In this document: one piece after another, positions 35,163 to 44,173 of the stretch
Numbering within the stretch: position 1 is the first letter of the stretch
Layout: the number at the start of each line of letters is the position of its first letter
NCBI GenBank assembly: GCA_002348545.1
Contig: DEBM01000065.1
Span: forward strand, 1-64,000
Source of the DNA: Balneolaceae bacterium UBA2956
Lineage (GTDB): Bacteria; Bacteroidota; Rhodothermia; Balneolales; Balneolaceae
DNA: 64,000 nucleotides
Direction of reading: 5' to 3'
The notes under the pieces: model-generated
Told to the model about the DNA's origin: nothing
The model's input: only the letters and a program-made list of their open reading frames with translations
Database searches by the model: none
Position numbers and translations under genes: made by a program

Positions 35163-37424
35163 ATGAGAACTGTATTTTTGATTTTTTTGGTATTTTTTGC
35201 TGCTTGTGAAGTACCTGAAGCTCCAAATTTCACTCTATCACAAAAGTTTCAAGCTCCACTAATCACCGATTACACTATCCAAGTGATGGGTGATGCAAAC
35301 ATTAATAATGTACTTATCGATACCACTTCTGATGATTTGGATTCTCTTTTCACAGTATTACAGTCAGGAGATGATATTGGATTTATCTCAATTAATAAAA
35401 AAGAAGAGTTCGAGTTTGGAGACTTGAACGACGCTATACCAGAAATTGATACTGATAAAACTGAATTTGATGCAGAGGTCGGAGAAATTAGTATAGGTGA
35501 TTTTTCCTCTGGAACCGGTAATTTGGGGGAAGCAAATTTTCAAGACTTAACTGGAATAAATCCTTCAACTATACCGGCTGGTATCCCTATACCTAGTGGT
35601 AGTTCGCCTACACCTACTAATATCGATGTTGGAAATAATACTGATTTTTTTAAAAGTGCTACAATAAAACGTGGTTCGATTCAACTTACACTAACTAACG
35701 ACTTAGGATTTACAATAAACGAATTAAATATTGTTTTAAATTCAGGGGAAAATTTTGTTAATGAAGCAACTATAACAAACTTCAATACTAACACATCAAG
35801 GAACGCAACCATAGCTTTTAATGCTGGTGATAAATTAGAAGACATAAACGTTGATGTTTCAGTTGCTTGGAATGCACAGGTTTTAACAGGAGATGTCAAT
35901 TCTCTTATAGTAAATGGTATAGAGGGTATTGATTTAGTTGCTTCTGAAGTAGAAGCTGCACTCGAACCTCAGGATTTCTCTACAAGTAATTCTTCTGACA
36001 TTGAAACAGACGAATTTCAATTTACTACTGCTGAACATTACGTAGAACTAGAGTCAGGAATAATTGATATTGATCCTATTGTTAGCGATTTAGACCTTAC
36101 AGTGGAAGAGTTAATTATTACATTTAATTCAATTAGAAAAGCTCCATATACAGAATCCGATGGTTTAGTTATATCTTATATTGGAGAAGATAAGATTGGA
36201 AGAAAATCAAGCGCTCCCGCAAAATCAATTGATTTAGCTGGATATAGATTATATGCCACTAATAATCAAGTTAGTTACTCAATAAGAGCAATTACCGAAA
36301 ATACAAAAACACTTCCTCTGAGTGACAGATTTCGGACGGTTAATGAATTACATTCTGTATCATCTGGTGTTTCGATCACAAATATTAAGGTGGCTGAAGC
36401 ATACGGTGTGGTAAAATCTAAAACAGTATTATTAGGTGAAGATGATACTGCCAATGGTGTTGAAATAATTGATTTATTTAATGAAACAGAAGCAGAAATA
36501 ATTGAAATTAGTGGATTGGAGGATTTATCAAGTAAATTGGAGAATTTAGAATTTACTCAAGCTAAATTATCAATTAATTATACATCAAATATAGGTATAT
36601 CTACATCAATTTACGCTTCAATAATGGGTATTGATGGTGATAATAATGAATTTTACTTAACGGGTAGCGAAGGTTCTTCAAATTTTGTAAGTGAATCTGA
36701 TAACATATCTGGACTGCAGAAAAATGGGATTGATTTGACTTCATCTGAGTTGGTTAAATTTGAAATATCTCCAAGTATAACAGGAGATTTAATTGAAGGA
36801 AGTATTGAATTTGATCAGAACAATTCAACAGTCATCGATTTTCTAAATAACTTACCTAAAGAGATTAGATTCATTGGTAAAGCTGTAATTAATGAAGATG
36901 GTGGAGAGGCATTGATATCAACACCACTTGAATTTACTCCAAGTTTTGAAGTTGAGTTACCATTTGCTTTAAAAACACCTAACACAGCTACTTACACGGA
37001 TACTTTAGAATCAGATGCCTTGACGGACTTACCGTCAGAGGATGACCCATTAGGTATTAATGGTGGACAATTAATTATTAATTACAAAAATAGTATCCCG
37101 TTAGGTTTTGGAATAGAACTTACATTTCTAGATGAATCTAGAGAAAGATTAACTGATGTACCGATGCTTAATGATGATCCAATTAATGTTCTAGCTTCAG
37201 CTATCGATGATTTAACGAGATACACTAGCGAACCAAACATAAATAGTACTACTATATCACTTACAAAAGATCAGTTTGACCTATTTAACCAAACAAAATA
37301 TATAGTCTTCACAGCAAAATTAAATACCTATGATAATTCGGAAATTAAGTTAAGATCTTCAGATTCATTAATTGTCGATATTTCAGCAAGCTTAGAGTTA
37401 GAAAATGTGATAGGAGACAACTAG
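35163..37424 (+). CDS. Large exported lipoprotein of unknown function
   Basis: I do not recognise this 753-residue protein. It starts with a short hydrophobic leader and a lipobox (VFFAAC, Cys at residue 15), so it is a lipoprotein. The mature part is acidic and rich in Ser, Asn, Thr and Ile, with no obvious enzyme motif, and alternates short strands with turns, suggesting several beta-sandwich or tubular units. Pro-Ser-Gly-rich sequence (TIPAGIPIPSGSSPTPT) near 137-153 may be a hinge. The gene is richer in A and T than its neighbours. It abuts the following barrel gene with no gap (TAG then ATG), which argues for a joint function at the cell surface. Confidence 0.75.
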   Translation: MRTVFLIFLVFFAACEVPEAPNFTLSQKFQAPLITDYTIQVMGDANINNVLIDTTSDDLDSLFTVLQSGDDIGFISINKKEEFEFGDLNDAIPEIDTDKTEFDAEVGEISIGDFSSGTGNLGEANFQDLTGINPSTIPAGIPIPSGSSPTPTNIDVGNNTDFFKSATIKRGSIQLTLTNDLGFTINELNIVLNSGENFVNEATITNFNTNTSRNATIAFNAGDKLEDINVDVSVAWNAQVLTGDVNSLIVNGIEGIDLVASEVEAALEPQDFSTSNSSDIETDEFQFTTAEHYVELESGIIDIDPIVSDLDLTVEELIITFNSIRKAPYTESDGLVISYIGEDKIGRKSSAPAKSIDLAGYRLYATNNQVSYSIRAITENTKTLPLSDRFRTVNELHSVSSGVSITNIKVAEAYGVVKSKTVLLGEDDTANGVEIIDLFNETEAEIIEISGLEDLSSKLENLEFTQAKLSINYTSNIGISTSIYASIMGIDGDNNEFYLTGSEGSSNFVSESDNISGLQKNGIDLTSSELVKFEISPSITGDLIEGSIEFDQNNSTVIDFLNNLPKEIRFIGKAVINEDGGEALISTPLEFTPSFEVELPFALKTPNTATYTDTLESDALTDLPSEDDPLGINGGQLIINYKNSIPLGFGIELTFLDESRERLTDVPMLNDDPINVLASAIDDLTRYTSEPNINSTTISLTKDQFDLFNQTKYIVFTAKLNTYDNSEIKLRSSDSLIVDISASLELENVIGDN

Positions 37425-38990
37425 ATGAAAAACTATAGTAATAAATTAATTTTTTTAGCATTATTTATAGTTTTTTATTCTATAAATAACAGCACTAATG
37501 CACAGAATCGCCATTATAATGCGATGACTCTTGGTATGGGTGGAGGTGGAGTTGCATTAATTGATGGATACCATGCTAATTTTTTAAATCCAGCAAATCT
37601 GATGATAGATAATCACGAAGGATCTGTTTATCTAAATCAGCTTGGGTTTATGGGTACTGGAATTAGCCTAGACGGATCATTGCTTAATATTAATGTTTAT
37701 AACGAGTATTTAACCAAAGGTTTGACAATTGAGGGACAAGTCCAAGAAGATATGCTTGATTCTTGGTTCGGAACAAATGACAACGATCATAAAGCAATTA
37801 ATATATCAAATGACATTATTCCCTTTGGTTACTCAAAGAGAACATCTGGTGTAACTATGGGTGGGAAATCGCTACCATTTTATAAAAGAGCTGGTTTTTC
37901 AGTAGCAACTAGGATTAGAAACAATCAAGAATTTACTATAAATAGAGGTTTTGCTAATGTATTTTTCAGTGGATTAGACTCAGATAAATTTTCAGAGCCA
38001 CATCCATTTGATCTTAACACCAAATTTTTATCATATGCTGAAGTTTCAGTTGGATATGCAACAGCTTTACCAATACCATTTAAAGGCATAATTAAGAAGT
38101 TACCCTTCATTAATGATATTGATATATTTGTTGGAATTGCACCTAAATATTTAATAGGCATACAATCATTTGAATTGGACTTTGCATCAACACTCCAAGT
38201 TAACTCTCCTTTCGTCAAGGGTAACATGATTATCCACGATTTTGATTACAAATTATACACTTATGGAGAGATATCGGATAATTTAGATGAATATGCAGAA
38301 AAAAAATCAGATGGTAAAGATCCTTTGCTTGCTAACTATACTGGTTATAGTGGTTCTGATATAGGAACTCTTGGGTCAGGCTTCGGTCTAGACTTAGGTG
38401 TAACGCTGGCCATGGATGTTTCACTACCTGTTTTGAATGTATTAGACAAAAATCAGCAATTAAGAGTTTCTTTATCATTAACTGATCAAGGAATAATATC
38501 ATACAACAATAATCCTATGGTATTTAATGGAAAAGGTACCTTTGAATTTGATCCCGACATAGGAGATGAAGATCCAGCTGATTTTTTTAATGATTTAGCT
38601 GATAGTCTACAAAATGATATTTACGGCAACTTTATTTCAGAGAGTTCTGTCGAAAGATCTTATGAATTACCGGCCACTTTAAATTTAGGAGCGGCTTTAA
38701 TAGTAGGTAAATTACTTGTTTCAGGGGATATCTCGTATGGATTTAATGATATAAGTAATAATATAACCGAACCAATATTTACTTTTGGCACACAATATAG
38801 ATTTTTCGATTTCATCCCTATAAGATTTGGTACTCGAATAGGTGGTGGAACATCTACTGCTTTTTCCACTGGTTTTGGGATTGATTTAAAAAATCTTGAA
38901 TTTTCTGTAGGAGGACTTATAGTTACAGACTCTAGTATTGGTGGAGCTAGCTTAACTGGTGCATTAAGCGGGCTAATGTTACGATTTTAA
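37425..38990 (+). CDS. Outer-membrane beta-barrel protein, DUF5723-like
   Basis: The 521-residue exported protein has a signal peptide (hydrophobic core 8-21, cut near TNAQN). The mature protein opens YNAMTLGMGGGGVALIDG with NFLNPAN shortly after, the pattern seen at the N-terminus of DUF5723 and FadL/PorV-like barrels. Alternating hydrophobic strands continue to the end, and the last residues form an amphipathic strand ending in Phe (SGLMLRF), the usual barrel-assembly signal. It starts immediately after the upstream lipoprotein stop, so the two are translated together. The function and cargo are unknown. Confidence 0.7.
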   Translation: MKNYSNKLIFLALFIVFYSINNSTNAQNRHYNAMTLGMGGGGVALIDGYHANFLNPANLMIDNHEGSVYLNQLGFMGTGISLDGSLLNINVYNEYLTKGLTIEGQVQEDMLDSWFGTNDNDHKAINISNDIIPFGYSKRTSGVTMGGKSLPFYKRAGFSVATRIRNNQEFTINRGFANVFFSGLDSDKFSEPHPFDLNTKFLSYAEVSVGYATALPIPFKGIIKKLPFINDIDIFVGIAPKYLIGIQSFELDFASTLQVNSPFVKGNMIIHDFDYKLYTYGEISDNLDEYAEKKSDGKDPLLANYTGYSGSDIGTLGSGFGLDLGVTLAMDVSLPVLNVLDKNQQLRVSLSLTDQGIISYNNNPMVFNGKGTFEFDPDIGDEDPADFFNDLADSLQNDIYGNFISESSVERSYELPATLNLGAALIVGKLLVSGDISYGFNDISNNITEPIFTFGTQYRFFDFIPIRFGTRIGGGTSTAFSTGFGIDLKNLEFSVGGLIVTDSSIGGASLTGALSGLMLRF

Positions 38991-39103
38991 GTACCTATAA
39001 AATATTTGTGTATTAGAGATTTATTATCACAACTAAGCTAAATTATAGTCAAATTTTGTGTTCAGTTTCAATTAGTGACTTAGCATTAGTAAAGAAATAT
39101 CTA

Positions 39104-40279
39104 TTACTTGAATCTGTTTAATTTTACTTCTTTTGAAAGAAAGCCTTTTCCACATAAATAATTTGAGAATATCTTTGTATAGTAATGACTATGTAAAAGT
39201 CCTTTTGAGCCTAAGCCTCTAAACACATAATGCCCCCGGTAAGCAGGTATTTCATCTATAATAGGCATCCTATCTGGGGTAGAAAATCGGAATCCTGCCC
39301 ACATAGATTCCTGAACAATCTTGCTAGAAAGATTCTCATGTATTCGATCTAATTTGTTTTTTAGATATTGGGCACCATTAAGATCCGTTTTTGGGTTAGA
39401 AAATCGATGTTCATAGGTACTTCCCATAACCAAATTACGACCATCCAAAGAGCACAAGTACCCCTGTGCACTAATAGCGTATTCTCTCAAAAACGAACTC
39501 CAGTTTTTTGTATGATTAATTTGATCAGTAACCACCTGCACGGGTGTTTGATCATAAGCTGAATCTACTAAACGAAATTGCAAGGTTTGTCCCTTAACTA
39601 TGACTCCAGGTATCATTGCATTGATGATTTCCTCTGCACCGGTACAGTGGATAAGAATATTGGCTTGCATCTCAATATCTTCACCTCTAAATATCCAGTA
39701 ATTGGGATTTTTGCGTTGTTTTGTATTATCTGGTTTATGTGATTGAGAGTTAAAACCCTCATACTCTTCCAGTAATGAAAAGTTGGGTTGATATTTTAGC
39801 CAATTTATCAAATGTTGAAGGTACATTTTAGGATTAACTACATACCCATTGTGTACAATCAAGCCACCAAAGTTACGGTTAATCAAAGGAAATCGTTCGG
39901 CTACTTCTTCCGGAGTCATCCATTCTGCAACTCCTTTTTCCCATTGATCCGCAAGATAATTTTGGTTCGTTTTTTGCGCTATTTCTGCGTCAAAGCAAGG
40001 TCGGATTATACCTCTGTTTTGAATAAAATCGTATGCACTGGAGAACGGACTTATCTGCTGTAAGGCGTCAATTTGGGCAATTGCCTCTAAACTTTTAAAC
40101 CCTTTTTTAGCAAACCTACCTGTTGCAGGATTTATCATTGCCAGGGGAGTACCTGAAGCCCCAGATCCAATGGTGTTACGTTCAACTAAAAATACTCGTT
40201 TACCTTGCAGTATTAAGTAATAAGCAAGTAAACAACCTGAGAGTCCTCCACCTATAATTCCGTAGTCGAAACGCATCAA
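39104..40279 (-). CDS. FAD-dependent oxidoreductase (DAO family)
   Basis: The 391-residue flavoprotein has the dinucleotide-binding GGGLSG at residues 10-15, the strand-2 acidic residue in VFLVERN near 29-36, and the MnmC/DAO-like segment GSGASGTPLAMINPATGR. The late FAD-contact GLGSKGLLHSHYYT is present. Its best resemblance is to D-amino-acid-oxidase-type enzymes and to the oxidase half of MnmC, without the methyltransferase half. The substrate is unknown. It lies downstream of the LpoB-like gene on the same strand, with 116 nt between. Confidence 0.8.
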   Translation of the reverse strand: MMRFDYGIIGGGLSGCLLAYYLILQGKRVFLVERNTIGSGASGTPLAMINPATGRFAKKGFKSLEAIAQIDALQQISPFSSAYDFIQNRGIIRPCFDAEIAQKTNQNYLADQWEKGVAEWMTPEEVAERFPLINRNFGGLIVHNGYVVNPKMYLQHLINWLKYQPNFSLLEEYEGFNSQSHKPDNTKQRKNPNYWIFRGEDIEMQANILIHCTGAEEIINAMIPGVIVKGQTLQFRLVDSAYDQTPVQVVTDQINHTKNWSSFLREYAISAQGYLCSLDGRNLVMGSTYEHRFSNPKTDLNGAQYLKNKLDRIHENLSSKIVQESMWAGFRFSTPDRMPIIDEIPAYRGHYVFRGLGSKGLLHSHYYTKIFSNYLCGKGFLSKEVKLNRFK

Positions 40280-40325
40280 GTGAGTCTTTTATTATTAGAA
40301 TCGAGAGTTAAATACTGATACTGAA

Positions 40326-40337
40326 GCAAGATCTTGC
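40326..40337. promoter_or_regulatory. 12-bp perfect palindrome upstream of the FAD oxidoreductase gene
   Basis: GCAAGATCTTGC is its own reverse complement and lies 47 nt upstream of the oxidoreductase start. A second imperfect pair (ACCTG, TG, CAGGT) lies about 30 nt further upstream. These could be operator half-sites. No matching regulator is in view. Confidence 0.3.
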
Positions 40338-40395
40338 CACAAATATTGATTTTTAACCTGTGCAGGTGTTATTGGATCTAAGTGAAGTAGTTTAG

Positions 40396-41004
40396 CTACC
40401 CGCGATAGTTCCTGCGTTCGATTAGTTTTTTAATTTTTTTGTTCCCAATCCAAACTTTAACGTTCGTTTCAATATCGATGAGTTCTAAATTCACAGTATA
40501 GAATATAGCGGTGGTTCGACCATCGGGTGCATCATCCATTATAGAACTAATATTTCCAATGAGCATATAATCTGCACCTAGCTCTCTTGCCATCGCACTC
40601 ATACTCTCAAGGGAGGAGTAGCTCTGTTGCTCTAGTCGCTCATTTCTAATTTCCATACGTTCTGATGCGTTAGCAACTAAGGTTACTAATCCGGAATTGA
40701 CAAATGCCCGTTCCATTTCTTTAGTGATTACTTCGGTATCTATGTGTTCCATACTTTCGTTTCGGACGGTTCCAACGATGACTACGGGTGGTTTTTCACC
40801 GGATTCTGTGTAGTTGCTTAACCATCTATTACTGAGGGCATCACCAATCATTTCCTCGGAGACCAATCGAGCGTCTGTATCATTCCACTTACCAGATAAT
40901 TCGGTTGTGCTATCGGTAGATATTCGGCTGATAGTGTTTACTGGTTTACATTGAATGCTAATGACTAGAAGAACAAAAAGGCTAAGGCTAATAGTTGTTT
41001 TCAT
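40396..41004 (-). CDS. LpoB-like penicillin-binding protein activator lipoprotein
   Basis: The 202-residue protein has a leader ending ISIQC (Cys19), an unusual but possible lipobox. The mature part resembles the LpoB/COG3417 fold: PPVVIVGTVRNES, ITKEMERAFVNSG, MARELGADYMLIGNISS and a final YTVNLELIDIETNVKVW. In E. coli, LpoB stimulates PBP1b from the outer membrane. Here it sits 68 nt downstream of a COG3014-like gene, a pairing known from other Gram-negative bacteria. A YcfL-like gene, often third in that cluster, is absent. Whether it acts on a local PBP1 is not shown. Confidence 0.75.
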   Translation of the reverse strand: MKTTISLSLFVLLVISIQCKPVNTISRISTDSTTELSGKWNDTDARLVSEEMIGDALSNRWLSNYTESGEKPPVVIVGTVRNESMEHIDTEVITKEMERAFVNSGLVTLVANASERMEIRNERLEQQSYSSLESMSAMARELGADYMLIGNISSIMDDAPDGRTTAIFYTVNLELIDIETNVKVWIGNKKIKKLIERRNYRG

Positions 41005-41072
41005 AGTGGGATTATTTTGCGTTAGTAGTCTGAGTATAATAATACGAGTTCATTAGCTTAGTAGCTATTGCA

Positions 41073-42431
41073 TTAAAATGCTAGATGCGTTTCAAGCAGG
41101 TGTACCGAATGCCTCTGCTTGATTTGAACGTCTCTAAATTCTGAGTATATGGGTAGCCCTTGTTTGTTTATATACCGAAACTCGATTTCATATGAGCCTG
41201 GATCTAATTGGAAGGTATGGGCAAATACACTTCCAGGAAGGCTAGACCATGAACGTAGGTCTGCTTTTTCAGATCCTTCTTTGTAAATGTCTCCTGCAAA
41301 TTCTAATAAATGGGCAAAAAACGAATCCTCCTCTTCCGGTATATTTTCAACCCATCGCGTACCAGAATATTTTGATATAGCTCGTAGTACTGCTCGCCCA
41401 TATATAATGGGCATTTTTGCAGTGTAGACTTCTTCTGCTACTTCGTGCATGGACTCAAGCAGTATACTGAGTCCCATTAGTGAGTCTCCAATCCAAATTT
41501 GAACCCCCATTATCTCCGACCGATAAGGATTAAGAATGGGTAAGGAGACCTTTAGCTCAGTCTCCCAATACTCATTATAGACTCGAAAGTCTTGCTGTAT
41601 TTTTTCAGGAGCCATACCTGTGAAACTCAGCAGAAGTACGTTGTTATTTCGGCCGAGACTACATTCTGGTATTATATTTCTACTTGATTGTGTGAGGTTG
41701 GTATCCGATTGTGATGAAAAATTAATTAGGTGGTAGTGTTCAGTTATGGCTCTATTGAATTGCTCACACTCTATCCGAGCGGCATCTCTATTACCTAGGG
41801 CTTTAAATAAATTAGCGGCTAGGTACCGAGCAAAAGGTGAGTTTTGGACGTTAGTATCTTTAGTATCCCAGTCGATTGAGCTGGCAAGGGTGTCAGTACT
41901 GGCATAAGTATCGGCAAGTCCTCGTAGTTGATTATTGAGTTGGTCGATTTTATAGACCATTTTTCGAATTTCGATAAGACTAGCATCAATTTCATTTAAA
42001 TGGATATAATTTAAGGCCTTAAAGGCATGAAGATAGAATTCTTCATAAGGCTCTCCATCGTATTGGAGTTGATTATCGTTTCCAAGGAAAGCATAAATAC
42101 CACGACTAATACTTTTAGTGAAGGCCTGTTCTATGGCAATTTCAGCATCTGAAAAATACATGTTACTCTCTTCATAGGCACCATTGTAGTGTTTTAGCAT
42201 GCCCATTTCTAGATTCCAGAGGATAGAATCTTTTTCTTTATAAATCTCTTTTTTTTTTGACTCTTCTAAACTAACAATAGCCTCACTATAGCGTTGATCA
42301 TACACTGCGTCTTTAATCCCCACTTGTGTTGCATCTAAAAGGTATGAGGCACAGGAAACCTGAAATAAAAATAAACACAGTAACAATAAAACTGAAGTCA
42401 TTCTTCGTTTTAGGAAGGATATATAAGGCAT
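41073..42431 (-). CDS. COG3014-like lipoprotein with TPR-like helices
   Basis: The 452-residue exported protein starts with a basic, hydrophobic leader (residues 8-27), with Cys27 in FQVSCAS as a likely lipidation site. The first 250 residues are helical and TPR-like. A late strand-rich part ends LETHLAF. The family, COG3014, has no assigned reaction but is often next to lpoB. The neighbour here is LpoB-like, which supports an envelope assembly role. A second ATG at 42401 would shorten the leader; I keep the first because both fit. It is divergent from the Ig-like lipoprotein gene. Confidence 0.6.
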   Translation of the reverse strand: MPYISFLKRRMTSVLLLLCLFLFQVSCASYLLDATQVGIKDAVYDQRYSEAIVSLEESKKKEIYKEKDSILWNLEMGMLKHYNGAYEESNMYFSDAEIAIEQAFTKSISRGIYAFLGNDNQLQYDGEPYEEFYLHAFKALNYIHLNEIDASLIEIRKMVYKIDQLNNQLRGLADTYASTDTLASSIDWDTKDTNVQNSPFARYLAANLFKALGNRDAARIECEQFNRAITEHYHLINFSSQSDTNLTQSSRNIIPECSLGRNNNVLLLSFTGMAPEKIQQDFRVYNEYWETELKVSLPILNPYRSEIMGVQIWIGDSLMGLSILLESMHEVAEEVYTAKMPIIYGRAVLRAISKYSGTRWVENIPEEEDSFFAHLLEFAGDIYKEGSEKADLRSWSSLPGSVFAHTFQLDPGSYEIEFRYINKQGLPIYSEFRDVQIKQRHSVHLLETHLAF

Positions 42432-42538
42432 TTTAACTACGGATGAAGTTGATAATCGTGGAATTAATCATTGGTGGAAGTATACAAAACTTTCAGTGTA
42501 ACCTTTTATATTGTAGCGTGAAACATGAAAAAATTACC

Positions 42539-44173
42539 ATGAACTATTTATCCGGTTTAACGAAGATTTGCCTGGTGATGCTACTGTTTTCTTTACTTTC
42601 CTGTGCAACTCCTCTTGCTCCGACGGGTGGGCCAACGGACAAAGAGGGTCCAAGTATAATTCGGACTGTACCGCAAAATCTACGAACGGGTGTTAACTCG
42701 CAACGCGTAGAAATTGAGTTTTCAGAATATGTGAATCGCAATTCTTTATCTTCTAATTTACAAATTGAGCCTGATATTGGTATCGATTATCGGTTATCCT
42801 GGAAAAAAAAGACATTATTCATTGATTTTGAATCACCCTTACCTGATTCAACCACATTATTAATTACCCTAGGCAATAAAGTCTCAGATACCCGAAATAA
42901 TGCCATGGGTGCCTCTGAAGTCATTGCCTTTTCAACTGGTGATCAAATAGATAAAGGTGGCTTGATAGGCAAAGTATTGAATGCAGAAACGGGAAAAGGC
43001 CTTGAAGGAAAGGAAGTCTTTTTATTTCCCAATACGTATGATGTACAGAAAAAAGCACTTTATCGAACGGAAACAGACACTGGAGGTACGTTTCGATTTA
43101 ACTATGTACGTGAAACAGAGTACAGTATTGTTCATTTTGAAGATCGCAACAGAAATAAAATCTGGGACTCATCATTGGAATCTGCTCATGCCTTTAATAC
43201 ACGTTCTGTTAATGTTCAGAATGGGGTTATTGATACCTTAGCTTCCATTTACATAATGGAGGCAGACACCGTACGTCCAGAGGTTTTAGGGGTAGGTTTA
43301 CTTTCGAGCAGTCGACTTCGAATTCGTTTTTCCGAGGCACTAGTGAATGAATTTACTGGTCAGATTACTCTAGAAGCAGGCTTTACTGAAACTGAGTTTT
43401 CGGCTGTACCTTTATACACAGCACCAGCGGATCCTAGCATTGTTTTAGCCCAATCTAGTAGGCCTCTGGTGCAGGATAGTACGTATGAATTAAGAGTAAG
43501 GGGTTTTGAGGACTTTTTTGGTAATGCTATGGAACCCTTCACTCAAGAACTCATTGGCTCAGGAGCGGCAGACACAACGATTCAAAGATTTATCGGGGTG
43601 CGCCCTGAAGGTATATTAGGTATGAGGGATTCGGTGGAGTTACAGTACGCCGCACCGATTCGTAATGCTGCCATTATCGATTCACTGCAAATAGTAGAAG
43701 GTGTGGTCGCACGCGATAGTTGGTCTAAGAGTATAGTTAAATCGAATCGCCTAGTTTTGTATCCTGATTTGGAGTGGTCGGATGGAGTAGATTACCAATT
43801 TCTAGCATGGAACCCGAGAACAAAACGAAGAGTGTTGGTACCTTTTTCGATTTCTGGTCCAAGTAATTGGGGTGCAATGGAGCTTATAAGAATTATATCC
43901 AACAGTGACTCTACAACTTTAGAACCTGTTACCTTCGAATTATATACACTGCAAGGCCAACTAGTTAAGCGAGGCCAGTTCTTAGAACGTATTCGACTAG
44001 ACTCCTTGAGCGCGACTATCTATAACCTTCGTTTATATTCTGATTTTAATGCTAACGGGCGGTGGGATGAAGGTGATTGGGTGCCTTATAGTAAGCCAGA
44101 GAGCCTACTCATTCGTAAAGCGGTAAGGATTCAGCCAGGATTTAGCGCAACCATTCGATTTAGCTTTAATTAA
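42539..44173 (+). CDS. Ig-like domain (Big_5-type) lipoprotein
   Basis: The product has a lipobox at LLSCATP (Cys22 from this start) followed by APTGGPTDKEGP, the standard opening of a group of Bacteroidota surface lipoproteins. The Ig-like Big_5 domain covers about 35-135, with FSEYVNRNSL and the closing GASEVIAFSTG. A second carboxypeptidase-regulatory-like or beta-sandwich domain follows (residues 140-230). The remainder is strand-rich, ending in a hydrophobic Phe-containing stretch. I use the ATG at 42539 because it places the lipoprotein leader at the N-terminus; an upstream ATG at 42443 would add 32 residues without meaning. The gene is followed by a glycosyltransferase with overlapping stop and start. 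Confidence 0.8.
   Translation: MNYLSGLTKICLVMLLFSLLSCATPLAPTGGPTDKEGPSIIRTVPQNLRTGVNSQRVEIEFSEYVNRNSLSSNLQIEPDIGIDYRLSWKKKTLFIDFESPLPDSTTLLITLGNKVSDTRNNAMGASEVIAFSTGDQIDKGGLIGKVLNAETGKGLEGKEVFLFPNTYDVQKKALYRTETDTGGTFRFNYVRETEYSIVHFEDRNRNKIWDSSLESAHAFNTRSVNVQNGVIDTLASIYIMEADTVRPEVLGVGLLSSSRLRIRFSEALVNEFTGQITLEAGFTETEFSAVPLYTAPADPSIVLAQSSRPLVQDSTYELRVRGFEDFFGNAMEPFTQELIGSGAADTTIQRFIGVRPEGILGMRDSVELQYAAPIRNAAIIDSLQIVEGVVARDSWSKSIVKSNRLVLYPDLEWSDGVDYQFLAWNPRTKRRVLVPFSISGPSNWGAMELIRIISNSDSTTLEPVTFELYTLQGQLVKRGQFLERIRLDSLSATIYNLRLYSDFNANGRWDEGDWVPYSKPESLLIRKAVRIQPGFSATIRFSFN

Noticed and set aside
34988..39000. Genomic island inserted at tRNA-Ser(GGA)
   Set aside because: The region after the tRNA is AT-rich, but no integrase and no repeat of the tRNA 3' end was found to the right. 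Composition alone is not enough.
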